From Dyella ginsengisoli LA-4 (GTDB lineage Bacteria > Pseudomonadota > Gammaproteobacteria > Xanthomonadales > Rhodanobacteraceae), in contig NZ_AMSF01000015.1 in assembly GCF_000334915.1 (NCBI RefSeq), forward strand, positions 248,001 through 312,000: a stretch of DNA of 64,000 nt, in the 5' to 3' direction. Below, piece by piece: positions 48,563-56,986 of this stretch. A model generated the notes under the pieces. The model saw nothing but the letters and a program-made list of their open reading frames with translations, made no database searches and was not told where the DNA came from. The position numbers were made by a program, and so were the translations under genes. The first letter of the stretch is position 1. Every line of letters begins with the position of its first letter.

Positions 48563-49648
48563 TCATGTTTTTCCGGCGCCCGGGACGCTTCCCTGCCGGG
48601 CGAGCGCCTGAAGCCTGGCCAGGCGCTGCGCCGATGCCAGGCGTCCGATGGCGGCAACCGCCCGGTAGAACGCCGGCCACTGGTGGTCCACCCGGGCAAA
48701 CAGCACCGCGAAGGCGCCGGTCCACTGGTCATAGAGTCCGAACGGCAGCAGCCGGGCGTTGTTGATCGGCGCGGCCACCCAGGCGTCGTAGCGCCGGTCG
48801 CCCGGGAAGTCGCGGTCGCGCCACGCCGCGTAGTCGCGCCGGAACGCCGCGATGTCGGCCTGCTTGCGCCGCTCCATCGCCGCGGCATCGCCCGGCCGCG
48901 CATAGTCCTGGCGCAGTCGCTCGCGCAGGGACAGCACCAGCACGGTGAAACCGTGCTCCATCGCCTGCCCGCGACCATCCGGCGGCGGCAGGCCCCGGGA
49001 CGCTCGCCACTGGCGCAGTCCCTCGTGCTCGACGAAGGTGGCGAACGACTCGTTGAATGCCGTATCACCCTTGACGTAGACCTGCTGGTGCGCCAACTCG
49101 TGGAACAGCGTGCCGGCCAGTTCGTCGTCGTCCCAGCGCATCATCGAGCTGAGGATCGGATCGGCGAACCAGCCCAGGGTCGAATAGGCCGGCACCGGCG
49201 ACAGCCACACGTCCAACCCCTGCACTCTCAGCATCGCCGCGCGCTGTTGCGCCAGCGCCTCGCGGAAGTAGCCGCGGTAGGCCACGCATCCGGCAACGGG
49301 GAAACACTGCGGCACAGCCTCCACCGAGAAGCGTGGTGCGGCAAAGACGTTCCAGGCCACATAGGGCCGGTCCAGCGCTACATAGCTGGTATAGCTGCGG
49401 TTGTCCGGCAGATCGAGATGGTCCGAGGCGAAGCGGCGCGCCTGCTCCGCCAGCTCCAGACGCCGCGCCAACGCAGGCGGGGTACGCGGATCCTCCAGCA
49501 CCTTCGGAATCGATCGGCGTGCGAGCAACAGCGCCGCCTCGCCGTGCGCCACGTGACCGTAGTAGCGGACGGTAGCGCAGCCACCCAGAAGCACCGCCAG
49601 CCCCATGCCGGCCAGGCAGCGGCAGACCGACGTCCACCGGCGCCTCAT
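48563..49648 (-). CDS. Zinc aminopeptidase-like lipoprotein
   Basis: A 361-residue protein with a lipoprotein signal (LAVLLGGC, Cys24). The mature part matches the putative aminopeptidase family (Aminopep/COG4324): YYGHVAHGEAALLLARRSIPKVL, YTSYVALDRPYVAWNVFAAPRFS, YSTLGWFADPILSSMMRWDDDELAGTLFHELAHQQVYVKGDTAFNESFATFVEHEG. The HELAH motif (His183, Glu184, His187) and the following Glu in NESFATFVEHEG are metal ligands. It is likely anchored to a cell membrane and trims peptides; the natural substrate is unknown. Confidence 0.88.
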   Translation of the reverse strand: MRRRWTSVCRCLAGMGLAVLLGGCATVRYYGHVAHGEAALLLARRSIPKVLEDPRTPPALARRLELAEQARRFASDHLDLPDNRSYTSYVALDRPYVAWNVFAAPRFSVEAVPQCFPVAGCVAYRGYFREALAQQRAAMLRVQGLDVWLSPVPAYSTLGWFADPILSSMMRWDDDELAGTLFHELAHQQVYVKGDTAFNESFATFVEHEGLRQWRASRGLPPPDGRGQAMEHGFTVLVLSLRERLRQDYARPGDAAAMERRKQADIAAFRRDYAAWRDRDFPGDRRYDAWVAAPINNARLLPFGLYDQWTGAFAVLFARVDHQWPAFYRAVAAIGRLASAQRLARLQALARQGSVPGAGKT

Positions 49649-49681
49649 CAGGGCGCCGGCACCGGAAGCGCCGATGGTGCC

Positions 49682-50143
49682 TCAGCGTCGCCGCTCATCC
49701 CGGCTCCGCCGCTGTTCATGCTGCGCGCCCGAATCGTGGCTTCGCTGCGGTGGCCGATAGGCGTGACCGCCGCCCGGACGTGGCCCGCCGTGACGACGGT
49801 CGCCATCGTGGTCCCAGTGCCCCCGATGGTCCTCACCGCGCCAGTGGTGGTCGTCACCGCGCCAGCGGTGGCCATCGTGGTCGTAACGCCGGTACCGAGA
49901 GCCGCCGTACCACGTGGTGCCGATACCCACGGTCACGCCGCCGGGGTAGTAACCATAGGGGTAATCGTAATAACCGTACCCGTAGGGCGCGTAATAGCCG
50001 TTGTCGTACACCGTGGTTGCGCGGCCGTAGTAGGCGCCGCCTCCGTCCGGACCCCGGACATAGCTGTAGCCCGGCGCCACGTAGCAACCAGCCAGCAGCG
50101 AGGTCGCCCCGACCAGCACGATTCCCAGCAGCATCTTCCTCAT
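49682..50143 (-). CDS. Tyr/Gly/His/Arg-rich lipoprotein
   Basis: A 153-residue protein with a lipobox LLAGC (Cys20). Residues 21-80 are Tyr/Gly-rich (repeats such as GYGYYDYPYGYYPGG) and residues 88-153 are His/Asp/Arg-rich (WRGDDHHWRGEDHRGHW). No enzyme motif is present. The composition suggests a surface or envelope protein with metal-binding or adhesive character. Similar low-complexity lipoproteins are common and uncharacterised. The start is ATG 50143. It is 104 bases downstream of the rhomboid gene on the same strand. Confidence 0.75.
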   Translation of the reverse strand: MRKMLLGIVLVGATSLLAGCYVAPGYSYVRGPDGGGAYYGRATTVYDNGYYAPYGYGYYDYPYGYYPGGVTVGIGTTWYGGSRYRRYDHDGHRWRGDDHHWRGEDHRGHWDHDGDRRHGGPRPGGGHAYRPPQRSHDSGAQHEQRRSRDERRR

Positions 50144-50247
50144 GACATGCCTCCGCGGACACGCCGCGCCGACTGCGCGGTAACACCACGCTAGTCCGTG
50201 GCGATGAATGCCTCCTGATCCTGCCTGGCTGGCGCCGGGCGGGGGAC

Positions 50248-50856
50248 TCACAGGCCGCCGGGACGGAGCAGCGCCCCGATGAAATGCGAGAGCACGCGCG
50301 GCTCGATGATCAGGGTGAAAGCCACACCGTACGCTGCGCCCCACAGATGCGCGCTGTGGTTGATGTTGTCCTGCCCGCGCCGGTCCATGTAGATCGAATA
50401 GGCCGTGTAGAGCACTCCGTAAATGATCGCCGGCATCGGGATCACGAACACGTAGATGCGTGCCCACGGCGCCAGCAGGATGAAGGCGAACAGCACGGCA
50501 GACACCGCTCCCGACGCGCCCAGACTGCGGTAGCGCGCGTTGCTCCGGTTCTTCAGGTAGGTCGGCAGGATCGAGACCACCAGACCACCCATGTAGAACA
50601 GCAGGAATCCCAGCGAGCCGAGCCGGGCCGCAAAAAACTGCTCCATCAGCCGCCCGAAGAAAAACAGCGTCAGCATGTTGAACAGCAGATGGCCGAAGTC
50701 GGCATGCACCAGCCCATAGGTGACCAGCCGGTAGTACTCGCGGCTGCGCTGGATCGCCGGCGGCCACAGCAGCAGGTCGTCCATCAGCTTGCCGTTGTTG
50801 AGCGCCATGAAGGAGACCACGCAGGTCACGGCGAGGATGATGAGGGTGATCGTCAT
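50248..50856 (-). CDS. Rhomboid-family intramembrane protease
   Basis: A 202-residue six-segment membrane protein. The rhomboid residues are present: LVHADFGHLLFNML (His51, His56, Asn60), GASGAVSA with catalytic Ser115, and INHSAHLWGAAYG with catalytic His170. Rhomboids cut membrane proteins within the bilayer. Substrates are unknown; the Tyr/Gly-rich lipoprotein next door is one possibility but has no membrane helix. The start is ATG 50856 (MTITLIILAVTCVVSFMALN). Confidence 0.93.
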   Translation of the reverse strand: MTITLIILAVTCVVSFMALNNGKLMDDLLLWPPAIQRSREYYRLVTYGLVHADFGHLLFNMLTLFFFGRLMEQFFAARLGSLGFLLFYMGGLVVSILPTYLKNRSNARYRSLGASGAVSAVLFAFILLAPWARIYVFVIPMPAIIYGVLYTAYSIYMDRRGQDNINHSAHLWGAAYGVAFTLIIEPRVLSHFIGALLRPGGL

Positions 50857-50962
50857 GGGTTCCGTCTGTGGATGAAGCGGCTCGCCATCTTGGCCGGAGC
50901 CGCGGCAGCTGTCGACCGCCCGCTATCATGGAGGGCTATCGCCCATTCTTGCGCTGCCGACG

Positions 50963-51850
50963 ATGACCACATTCCGCTACCTGCACCTGGACGTGTTCGC
51001 CGCCCGCCGCGGCGGCGGCAATCACCTCGGCGTGGTGATCGATGCGGGTGGCTGGACCGACGCCGCCATGCAGGCCTTCGCCCGCTGGACCAACCTGGTC
51101 GAGACCACCTTCCTGCTGCCGCCGACCGACCCACAGGCCAGCTACCGCGTCCGCATGTTCACCCCCTACAGGGAAATCGACTTCGCCGGCCATCCGAGCG
51201 TAGGTAGCGCGCATGCGGCGCTGACCTGCGGACTGATCGAACCGCACGACGGCCTGCTTTGGCAGGAGTGCCGCGCAGGCCTACTGCCGATCCGGGTGGA
51301 AGACCACGACGGGCACCGTCAGTTGCTGCTTCGTTCGCCGGCAGCCGCGGTGCGCGAGTCCGGCGCCGATGCCCACCCACTGCTGCGCCCTGCCCTGGCC
51401 GGCGTGGCCAGCGGCCGGCTCGCGCCCGCACTGGTCGAGGGTGGACGCCGATGGTGGGTGGTCGAATGCGCGGACGAGGCTGCGTTGCGCCGATGGCAGC
51501 CGGATCACGCAGCGATCGGTGCGCTGGGCAAGGCCACCGACAGCATGGGCATCTGCGCCTTCGCACGCAGCGAAGCGGCCGGACACCAGCTCGTGGTGCG
51601 CGCGTTCGCCTCCGGCGCCGGCATCACCGAAGATCCCGCCTCCGGCGCCGCCAACGGCCTGCTTGCCGCCTGGCTGGTACAGGCCGAACCGCACGGCCCG
51701 CTGGCGCGCGGTTATGCAGTCAGCCAGGGGCGCGAAATCGGCTACGACGCGCGACTGCTCGTGCGCATCGACGACGATGGCGCGGTGTGGGTCGGTGGTC
51801 GCACGAACACGGTCGTCGACGGCCACCTGGCGTGGGATGCGAACACATGA
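50963..51850 (+). CDS. PhzF family isomerase-like protein
   Basis: A 295-residue protein with the duplicated diaminopimelate-epimerase-like fold of Phz[37 protein letters not shown] with the conserved catalytic Glu46, [22 protein letters not shown], and [15 protein letters not shown]. PhzF itself isomerises a phenazine precursor, but most homologues, like this one, have no known substrate. It overlaps the next gene by four bases, and that gene is an UPF0178 protein. Confidence 0.9.
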   Translation: MTTFRYLHLDVFAARRGGGNHLGVVIDAGGWTDAAMQAFARWTNLVETTFLLPPTDPQASYRVRMFTPYREIDFAGHPSVGSAHAALTCGLIEPHDGLLWQECRAGLLPIRVEDHDGHRQLLLRSPAAAVRESGADAHPLLRPALAGVASGRLAPALVEGGRRWWVVECADEAALRRWQPDHAAIGALGKATDSMGICAFARSEAAGHQLVVRAFASGAGITEDPASGAANGLLAAWLVQAEPHGPLARGYAVSQGREIGYDARLLVRIDDDGAVWVGGRTNTVVDGHLAWDANT

Positions 51851-52308
51851 GCGCCCCACAGATCTGGGTCGATGCCGACGCCTGCCCGGTGCCCGTGAAG
51901 GAGATCCTGTTCCGCGCCGCCGAGCGTACGCAGGTGCAGGTCACCCTGGTCGCCAACCAGGCGCTGCGCACGCCGCCCTCGCGTTTCGTGCGCAGCCTGC
52001 AGGTGGCAGGCGGCTTCGACGTGGCGGACAACGAGATCGTCGCGCGGGTCGCCGCGGGCGACCTGGTGGTGACGCAGGACATCCCGCTTGCTGCGCGGGT
52101 ACTCGAAAAGGGGGCGCAGGCGGTGAATCCGCGCGGGGTACCCTTCACCCCCGACAGCATCGCCCAGCAGCTGTCGATGCGTAACTTCATGGAGGAGTTG
52201 CGCGGCGCCGGGGTGGATACCGGCGGACCGTCCGCCTTCCATCCGCGCGACCGCCAGGCGTTCGCCAACCAGCTCGACATCTGGCTCAACCGTCGCCCCT
52301 CGCGCTGA
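51847..52308 (+). CDS. UPF0178 (YaiI/YqxD) family protein
   Basis: A 153-residue protein with the family motifs [83 protein letters not shown] and [14 protein letters not shown]. The Asp residues suggest a PIN/NYN-like nuclease fold, but the activity is unproven. Its ATG overlaps the PhzF stop. A REP-like palindrome follows. Confidence 0.93.
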   Translation: MSAPQIWVDADACPVPVKEILFRAAERTQVQVTLVANQALRTPPSRFVRSLQVAGGFDVADNEIVARVAAGDLVVTQDIPLAARVLEKGAQAVNPRGVPFTPDSIAQQLSMRNFMEELRGAGVDTGGPSAFHPRDRQAFANQLDIWLNRRPSR

Positions 52309-52325
52309 ACGCCCGCCCGGTACCG

Positions 52326-52405
52326 GTAGGAGCCCGCTCGCGGGCGATGCTGTTGCTCCTGATCTAGACCTAAAGCAAAAGCATCGCCCGCGAGCGGGCT
52401 CCTAC
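52326..52405. repeat. REP-like palindrome
   Basis: Arms 52326-52351 (GTAGGAGCCCGCTCGCGGGC and six more bases) and 52380-52405 are perfect 26-base complements with a 28-base loop whose ends (TTGCT and AGCAA) also pair. The GTAGGAGC head and the inner CCGCTCGCGG palindrome are typical of repetitive extragenic palindromes in Pseudomonas and Xanthomonadales. It lies between convergent genes and could terminate both. Confidence 0.9.
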
Positions 52406-52418
52406 GCGTCGGCGTCGC

Positions 52419-53309
52419 TCAGACATCCTCGCCTCCGTCGAGGCCTGCCCGGCGCGCGGCGACCAGCGCCAGCGCGGACCAGTCCAGATCCTCGCCCCCG
52501 TGGGCCAGCGCGTCGAGGAGGCCGTCGCGCAGCACGCCGGCAAACGGCAGCGGCACCCGCCTGCCCTCGCCTGCGCTCAACGCCAGACCGACATCCTTGA
52601 GACCCAGCGGCATGGCGAAGCCGGCCGGGCTGAAACGCTGTTCGGCAATCAGCTTGCCGTAGCCCTGGTAGGCCGGCGCGGCGAACAGCGTGGAGGTCAT
52701 CACTTCGAGAAAGTCGGCCGCGCCCACGCCATAGGCGCGGGTAAGCGTGGCGGCCTCGGCCATGCTTTCGATCGCCGAGGCGAGCATGAAGTTGCCAGCG
52801 ATCTTCACCACGTTGGCGCGCACCGGATCCTCGCCCAGCGGCCAGGTCCTTGCCCCCATCGCATCAAGCAATGGCTGAACCTTCCCGATCGCGGCAGGCT
52901 TGCCCGCGGCCACGATATTGAGCTTCGCGGCAGCCGCCATGTCCGGACGCCCGAACACGGGAGCGGCCACGTAGTCGATGCCACGTGCCGCGTGCGCGGC
53001 GGCCAGTTCCTGCGCCAGCGCCACCGAGATGGTGGCGTGGTTGACGTGCACCGTGCCCGGATCCATCGCATCGAGCAGGCCGCTGCCCAGGAACACCGCG
53101 CGCACTGCCTGGTCGTTCGCCAGCATCGAGCACACGGCGTCACCCAGCACTGCGCGATCGGGCGTCCTGGCCAGCTTCGCACCCAGCGCCAGCAGCGGCT
53201 CGGCCGAGGCTTCCGAACGGTTCCAGACCGTGACGGCGTGACCGGCTGCGACCAGGTTGCTGGCCATGGCGCTGCCCATGGATCCCAGTCCGATGAATCC
53301 GACTTTCAT
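52419..53309 (-). CDS. Beta-hydroxyacid dehydrogenase family protein (3-hydroxyisobutyrate dehydrogenase-like)
   Basis: A 296-residue NAD(P)-binding protein: Rossmann motif GFIGLGSMGSAMASNLVAAGH, NRSE, a conserved VNHATISVALAQELA, APVFGRPDMAAAAKLNIVAAG and ANVVKIAGNFMLASAIE with the catalytic Lys. These are features of the glyoxylate/3-hydroxyisobutyrate dehydrogenase family. The natural substrate is not determined. The start at ATG 53309 (MKVGFIGLG) is chosen over a longer frame. The gene is monocistronic, between the REP element and the BaiN-like gene. Confidence 0.92.
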   Translation of the reverse strand: MKVGFIGLGSMGSAMASNLVAAGHAVTVWNRSEASAEPLLALGAKLARTPDRAVLGDAVCSMLANDQAVRAVFLGSGLLDAMDPGTVHVNHATISVALAQELAAAHAARGIDYVAAPVFGRPDMAAAAKLNIVAAGKPAAIGKVQPLLDAMGARTWPLGEDPVRANVVKIAGNFMLASAIESMAEAATLTRAYGVGAADFLEVMTSTLFAAPAYQGYGKLIAEQRFSPAGFAMPLGLKDVGLALSAGEGRRVPLPFAGVLRDGLLDALAHGGEDLDWSALALVAARRAGLDGGEDV

Positions 53310-53420
53310 GCAATGTGCTCCGCGGCGAATGCTCAAAAGGTGGATGAGACCACCACCGGCGTTCAGTGGACGCGAAGCCGGTAAGCGAAGGAAGCGCCAA
53401 CCGGGGAAACGCAGCGTTTC

Positions 53421-54602
53421 TCAGCCGGCCACTTCGCCGGCCGCATGACCGGAGGCCCAGGCCCACTGGAAGTTGTAGCCACCGAGCCAGCCGGTGACGT
53501 CGACCACCTCGCCGATGAAATACAGGCCGGACACCCGTTTCGATTCCATCGTCGACGACGAGAGCTCGTTCGTGTCGACACCACCCAGGGTGACCTCGGC
53601 GGTGCGGTAGCCCTCGGTGCCACTGGCCACCATGGGCCAGTCGTGCAGCTGGCGACCGATGTCGACCAGTTCCGTCTCGCGGAACTGTCGCATCGGTTTG
53701 CTGGAAAACCACACCTCGCACAGCCGCTGCGCCAAGCGCTTGGGCAGCAGGTCACCCAACACATTCTTCAGTTCGGCCGCCGGACGCTCGCCACGCTGCG
53801 CCACCAGCCAGTCACCGATGTCGATCTCGGGCGAGAGGTCCAGGCGCAGGTCGTCGCCGGGTTGCCAGTAGCTGGAAATCTGCAGGATTGCCGGTCCGCT
53901 CACACCGCGATGGGTGAACAGCAGGCCGGCACGGAAGCTGCGCTTGCCCACGCGCGCCTCGCTCACCGGCAGCGCGACGCCGGCCAGGTCCTGATAGCGC
54001 TCCTGATGCTTGCCGCTGAGGGTCAGCGGTACCAACCCGGCCCGCACCGGCAACACCGTGTGACCGAACTGGCGCGCCAGCTCGTAGCCGAAGCCGGTGG
54101 CGCCCAGGCTGGGAATCGACAGGCCACCGGTGGCAACCACCAGCGAGGTCGCCTGCACCGGCCCCTCGGCTGTCTGGACGAGAAAACCCTCTTGTGACTT
54201 CGCCACCTGGGTCACCGCGCAATTGATGCGCACCTCCACGCCGGCCGCCGCGCACTCGTCCAACAGCATGCGCACGATCAGCTTGGACGACTCGTCGCAG
54301 AACAGCTGGCCGAGCTCTTTCTCGTGGTAGCGGATGCCGTGCTTCTCCACCAGCGCGATGAAGTCCCACGGCGTGTAACGCGCCAGCGCGGACTTGGCGA
54401 AGTGCGGGTTGGCGGAGAGGAAGTTGGCCGGCGTGGTGCCCAGGTTGGTGAAGTTGCAGCGCCCACCGCCCGACATCAGGATCTTCTTGCCCGCCCGGTT
54501 GGCGTGATCGACCACCCGCACGCGCTTGCCGCGCTGGCCGGCAGTGATGGCGCACATCAGCCCGGCCGCGCCCGCGCCGATCACCAGCACGTCGACCTTC
54601 AT
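53421..54602 (-). CDS. BaiN/HI0933-like flavoprotein oxidoreductase
   Basis: A 393-residue NAD(P)/FAD-dependent protein of the YhiN/BaiN family: DVLVIGAGAAGLMCAITAGQRGKRVRVVDH (FAD motif), KKILMSGGGRCNFTN (family signature), VVATGGLSIPSLGATGFGYELARQFGH, and VASGTEGYRTAEVTLGGVDTNELSSSTMESK followed by GLYFIGEVVDVTGWLGGYNFQWAWASGHAAG. Members have been linked to reduction of steroid or other ketone groups, but most are uncharacterised. It is divergent from yajQ. Confidence 0.95.
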   Translation of the reverse strand: MKVDVLVIGAGAAGLMCAITAGQRGKRVRVVDHANRAGKKILMSGGGRCNFTNLGTTPANFLSANPHFAKSALARYTPWDFIALVEKHGIRYHEKELGQLFCDESSKLIVRMLLDECAAAGVEVRINCAVTQVAKSQEGFLVQTAEGPVQATSLVVATGGLSIPSLGATGFGYELARQFGHTVLPVRAGLVPLTLSGKHQERYQDLAGVALPVSEARVGKRSFRAGLLFTHRGVSGPAILQISSYWQPGDDLRLDLSPEIDIGDWLVAQRGERPAAELKNVLGDLLPKRLAQRLCEVWFSSKPMRQFRETELVDIGRQLHDWPMVASGTEGYRTAEVTLGGVDTNELSSSTMESKRVSGLYFIGEVVDVTGWLGGYNFQWAWASGHAAGEVAG

Positions 54603-54672
54603 GGGCGAAGTCCCGGGAGCATGGACGGCAGAGTGAACGACGGAATCGGGTTATTGGACATGCATGCACTGG

Positions 54673-54692
54673 ATTCCGGCTTGCGCCGGAAT
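54673..54692. repeat. Small REP-like palindrome upstream of yajQ
   Basis: An eight-base-pair stem (ATTCCGGC/GCCGGAAT, loop TTGC) in GGATTCCGGCTTGCGCCGGA context matches the widespread GGATTCC...GGAATGAC extragenic palindrome found in many proteobacteria. It occurs once here, in the gap between the BaiN-like gene and yajQ. Confidence 0.65.
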
Positions 54693-54774
54693 GACGGCAG
54701 AGGGAGGCGGCCGCGGATTATCCCACGCGCGACTGGCTTACACTCGCTCCTTTCCCGCAGCCCGAGATGTTGCC

Positions 54775-55257
54775 ATGCCCTCATTCGACGTGGTCTCCGA
54801 AGTCGACAAGCACGAACTCACCAACGCCGTGGACCAGGCCAACCGCGAACTCACCACGCGCTTCGACTTCAAGGGCACGAACGCCAAGTTCGAGCTGGAC
54901 GATTTCGTCATCACCGCCACCGGCGCCAGCGAGTTCCAGCTCAAGCAGATGCGCGACATCCTCACCACCCGCCTGGCCACCCGCAAGATCGACCTGCGTG
55001 CCCTGGAGACGGCCGATCCGGAAACCAACCTCGCCGGCTCGCGGCAGAAGATCACCGTCAAGCAGGGCATCGAGCAGGCTGCGGCAAAGAAACTGATCGC
55101 CGCGATCAAGGCCGCCAAGATCAAGGTCGAGGCACAGATCAACGGCGAGAAGCTGCGCGTCACCGGCAAGAAACGCGACGACCTGCAGGCCACCATGGCC
55201 CTGCTTCGGCAGACCGACGTCGGCGTGCCGTTGCAGTTCGACAATTTCCGCGACTGA
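54775..55257 (+). CDS. yajQ: YajQ family nucleotide-binding protein
   Basis: YajQ is a small ferredoxin-like fold protein; the Xanthomonas homologue binds cyclic di-GMP and acts with a LysR-type regulator. The 160-residue protein is a near-consensus member: FDVVSEVDKHELTNAVDQANRELTTRFDFKGTNAKFELD, QLKQMRDILTTRLATRKIDLRAL, and RVTGKKRDDLQATMALLRQTDVGVPLQFDNFRD. A diguanylate cyclase lies about 4 kb downstream, although a direct link is speculative. The start at ATG 54775 gives the standard N-terminus. Confidence 0.97.
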   Translation: MPSFDVVSEVDKHELTNAVDQANRELTTRFDFKGTNAKFELDDFVITATGASEFQLKQMRDILTTRLATRKIDLRALETADPETNLAGSRQKITVKQGIEQAAAKKLIAAIKAAKIKVEAQINGEKLRVTGKKRDDLQATMALLRQTDVGVPLQFDNFRD

Positions 55258-55265
55258 GTCGGCCC

Positions 55266-55784
55266 TCAGGCCGCGCCGCGACGCCGCAACAACCGGCGCC
55301 CGATCCAGGGCGCCAGCGCCACCGCCACGCAGGCCATCGACACTGCCCACGACAGGATCTCCCACGGCAGCAGCGGGTGGGGATGGTCGCTCGCGATGCA
55401 GGCCACCAGTGCCCCGGTCAGCGCCGAGAAGAACTGCACCAGCTCCACCCAGTACAGCACCGGCACCGGCTGCAGCCGCAAGGGCAGCTGGACCTGGATC
55501 TGACGCCGGGCAAACCAGCCAGGTACGCGCAGCACCAGCTGCACCAGGAGAAGGGCGACGGCCACCTGGTAGAGCGTCGCGTGCCAAGGGACATGGATGC
55601 CATGGCGTTCGTCATGGCGGCAGGCGAATACCGCGAGCGTCACCAGCGCGTTGAACAGGACGAGACGTGCGACCCCGCGGCGCGATGCATACGGGATCAC
55701 CCGCAGGCGGCCGTCACGCACCTCCGATGCCCTGGGCGGTAACCAGCGATAGCCCTCGCCGTCTTCGCCGACAATGCCGATCAT
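55266..55784 (-). CDS. Hypothetical membrane protein
   Basis: A 172-residue protein with about four hydrophobic segments (VARLVLFNALVTLAVFACR, LYQVAVALLLVQLVL, VLYWVELVQFFSALTGALVACI, WEILSWAVSMACVAVALAPWIG) and a basic end. No motif was recognised. The N-terminus is Gly/Asp-rich. It lies nine bases downstream of the DUF1345 gene and in the same direction, so they may form an operon. Confidence 0.72.
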   Translation of the reverse strand: MIGIVGEDGEGYRWLPPRASEVRDGRLRVIPYASRRGVARLVLFNALVTLAVFACRHDERHGIHVPWHATLYQVAVALLLVQLVLRVPGWFARRQIQVQLPLRLQPVPVLYWVELVQFFSALTGALVACIASDHPHPLLPWEILSWAVSMACVAVALAPWIGRRLLRRRGAA

Positions 55785-55793
55785 GCGGCCGCC

Positions 55794-56468
55794 TCAGACC
55801 TGGCCAGCCACGATGTTCACCGTGACCGCGATGATGAACACGTTGAAGAAGAACGCGATCACGCTGTGCAGAAGCACGATGCGGCGGATTTCCCGACTGC
55901 TGATCTGCACGTCCGACACCTGGAACGTCATCCCGATCACGATCGAGAAATAGGCGAAATCCCAGTAGTCGGGCTGCCCCTTGCCGGGAAACTCCAGGCC
56001 CTGATGCTGGCTGCCGTAGTCACCGTAGAACCCGTGCGCGTAGTGCAGCGCAAACATCACGTTGATGAACAGCCAGGACAACACGATGCTCGCGCCCGCC
56101 ACCACCAGCGACAGCACACCACCGCTCTTGGCCACGTGCAGTTCGGTGGCCAGTGCCACCATCACCACGGCGGTGATGCCGATGGAGCTCCACAGGATGC
56201 CCCAGCGTCCGGCATCCTGCAGTCGCGCCTGCTGGCGCATGCCGGCCGTGCTCGACCGGTTGAACATCAGCAGCATGCCGAGCAGGAATGTCACCGCGCC
56301 AAGGTCGAATCCCCCCAGCAGCGCGGGAGCCGGCGCCATGCCGCCGGCGTACAGGCACGCGGAGGCCAGCAGGAACACCCCTGTCGACAGGCTCAGCCGT
56401 GGACGCACGCGAAGCGAGCGCAGCGGACGCCAGCGCTTCGCCGGTGATTTCACGGGGTCATCGTTCAT
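55794..56468 (-). CDS. DUF1345 membrane protein
   Basis: A 224-residue membrane protein of the DUF1345 family with five or six hydrophobic segments. The family region is ELHVAKSGGVLSLVVAGASIVLSWLFINVMFALHYAHGFYGD followed by DYWDFAYFSIVIGMTFQVSDVQISSREIRRIVLLHSVIAFFFNVFIIAVTVNIVAG, very close to other bacterial members. The function is not known. It is upstream of the hypothetical membrane protein at 55266. Confidence 0.9.
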   Translation of the reverse strand: MNDDPVKSPAKRWRPLRSLRVRPRLSLSTGVFLLASACLYAGGMAPAPALLGGFDLGAVTFLLGMLLMFNRSSTAGMRQQARLQDAGRWGILWSSIGITAVVMVALATELHVAKSGGVLSLVVAGASIVLSWLFINVMFALHYAHGFYGDYGSQHQGLEFPGKGQPDYWDFAYFSIVIGMTFQVSDVQISSREIRRIVLLHSVIAFFFNVFIIAVTVNIVAGQV

Positions 56469-56489
56469 GGCATGCCCACACGACCAGGC

Positions 56490-56783
56490 TCATGCCAACA
56501 ACCCGGCGACAGCGGCATGGCGATGCGCCCATGCCGCCGCGTAAGAGCAGGCCGGGCGGACCCGCCATCCCCGCCGCCCCGCCACCTCGAACGCAGCCGC
56601 AACCAGCGCGGCAGCCATGCCGAGCCCGCGCACGGCCGGAGGTACGCCTGTGTGGTCGATGGTCATCAACGGAGGCGACGCCTCTGTGTCCAGCAGATAG
56701 GTCAGGATGCCGCGATGACCGTCATGCACGGTCTCGAACAGGCAGGCATCCTCATCGTGCTTGACCGCAAATCCCTCTGACAT
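56490..56783 (-). CDS. GNAT-related N-acetyltransferase (YjdJ-type)
   Basis: A 97-residue protein with the small GNAT-like domain of the YjdJ/Gcn5-related family: ILTYLLDTEASPPLMTIDHTGVPPAVRGLGMAAALVAAAFEVAGRRGWRVRPACSYAAAWAHRH. The acetyl-CoA signature RGLGMA (R-x-x-G-x-G/A type) is visible, and the His/Tyr pair in ACSYAAAWAHRH is typical. The start at ATG 56783 follows GGGAGAGGCC. It lies just upstream of the DUF1345 gene on the same strand; the substrate is unknown. Confidence 0.82.
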   Translation of the reverse strand: MSEGFAVKHDEDACLFETVHDGHRGILTYLLDTEASPPLMTIDHTGVPPAVRGLGMAAALVAAAFEVAGRRGWRVRPACSYAAAWAHRHAAVAGLLA

Positions 56784-56986
56784 GGCCTCTCCCGGCAGTC
56801 GGTGCACCAAGCATACGACCGGCGCGGTCGGCCGGCCGCACGTCGCGAGGGAACGGCAGGCGCAACATGTTGCCCGGTCAGCCGGCAGTTAGCGACTGCT
56901 CGCCCGGGGACCCGCCGGACGGGTCGATGATCCCCGGGTCCCTGGGCATCCCATCAGGGCGCCTCGATACGCGCAAGCCGCATTGC

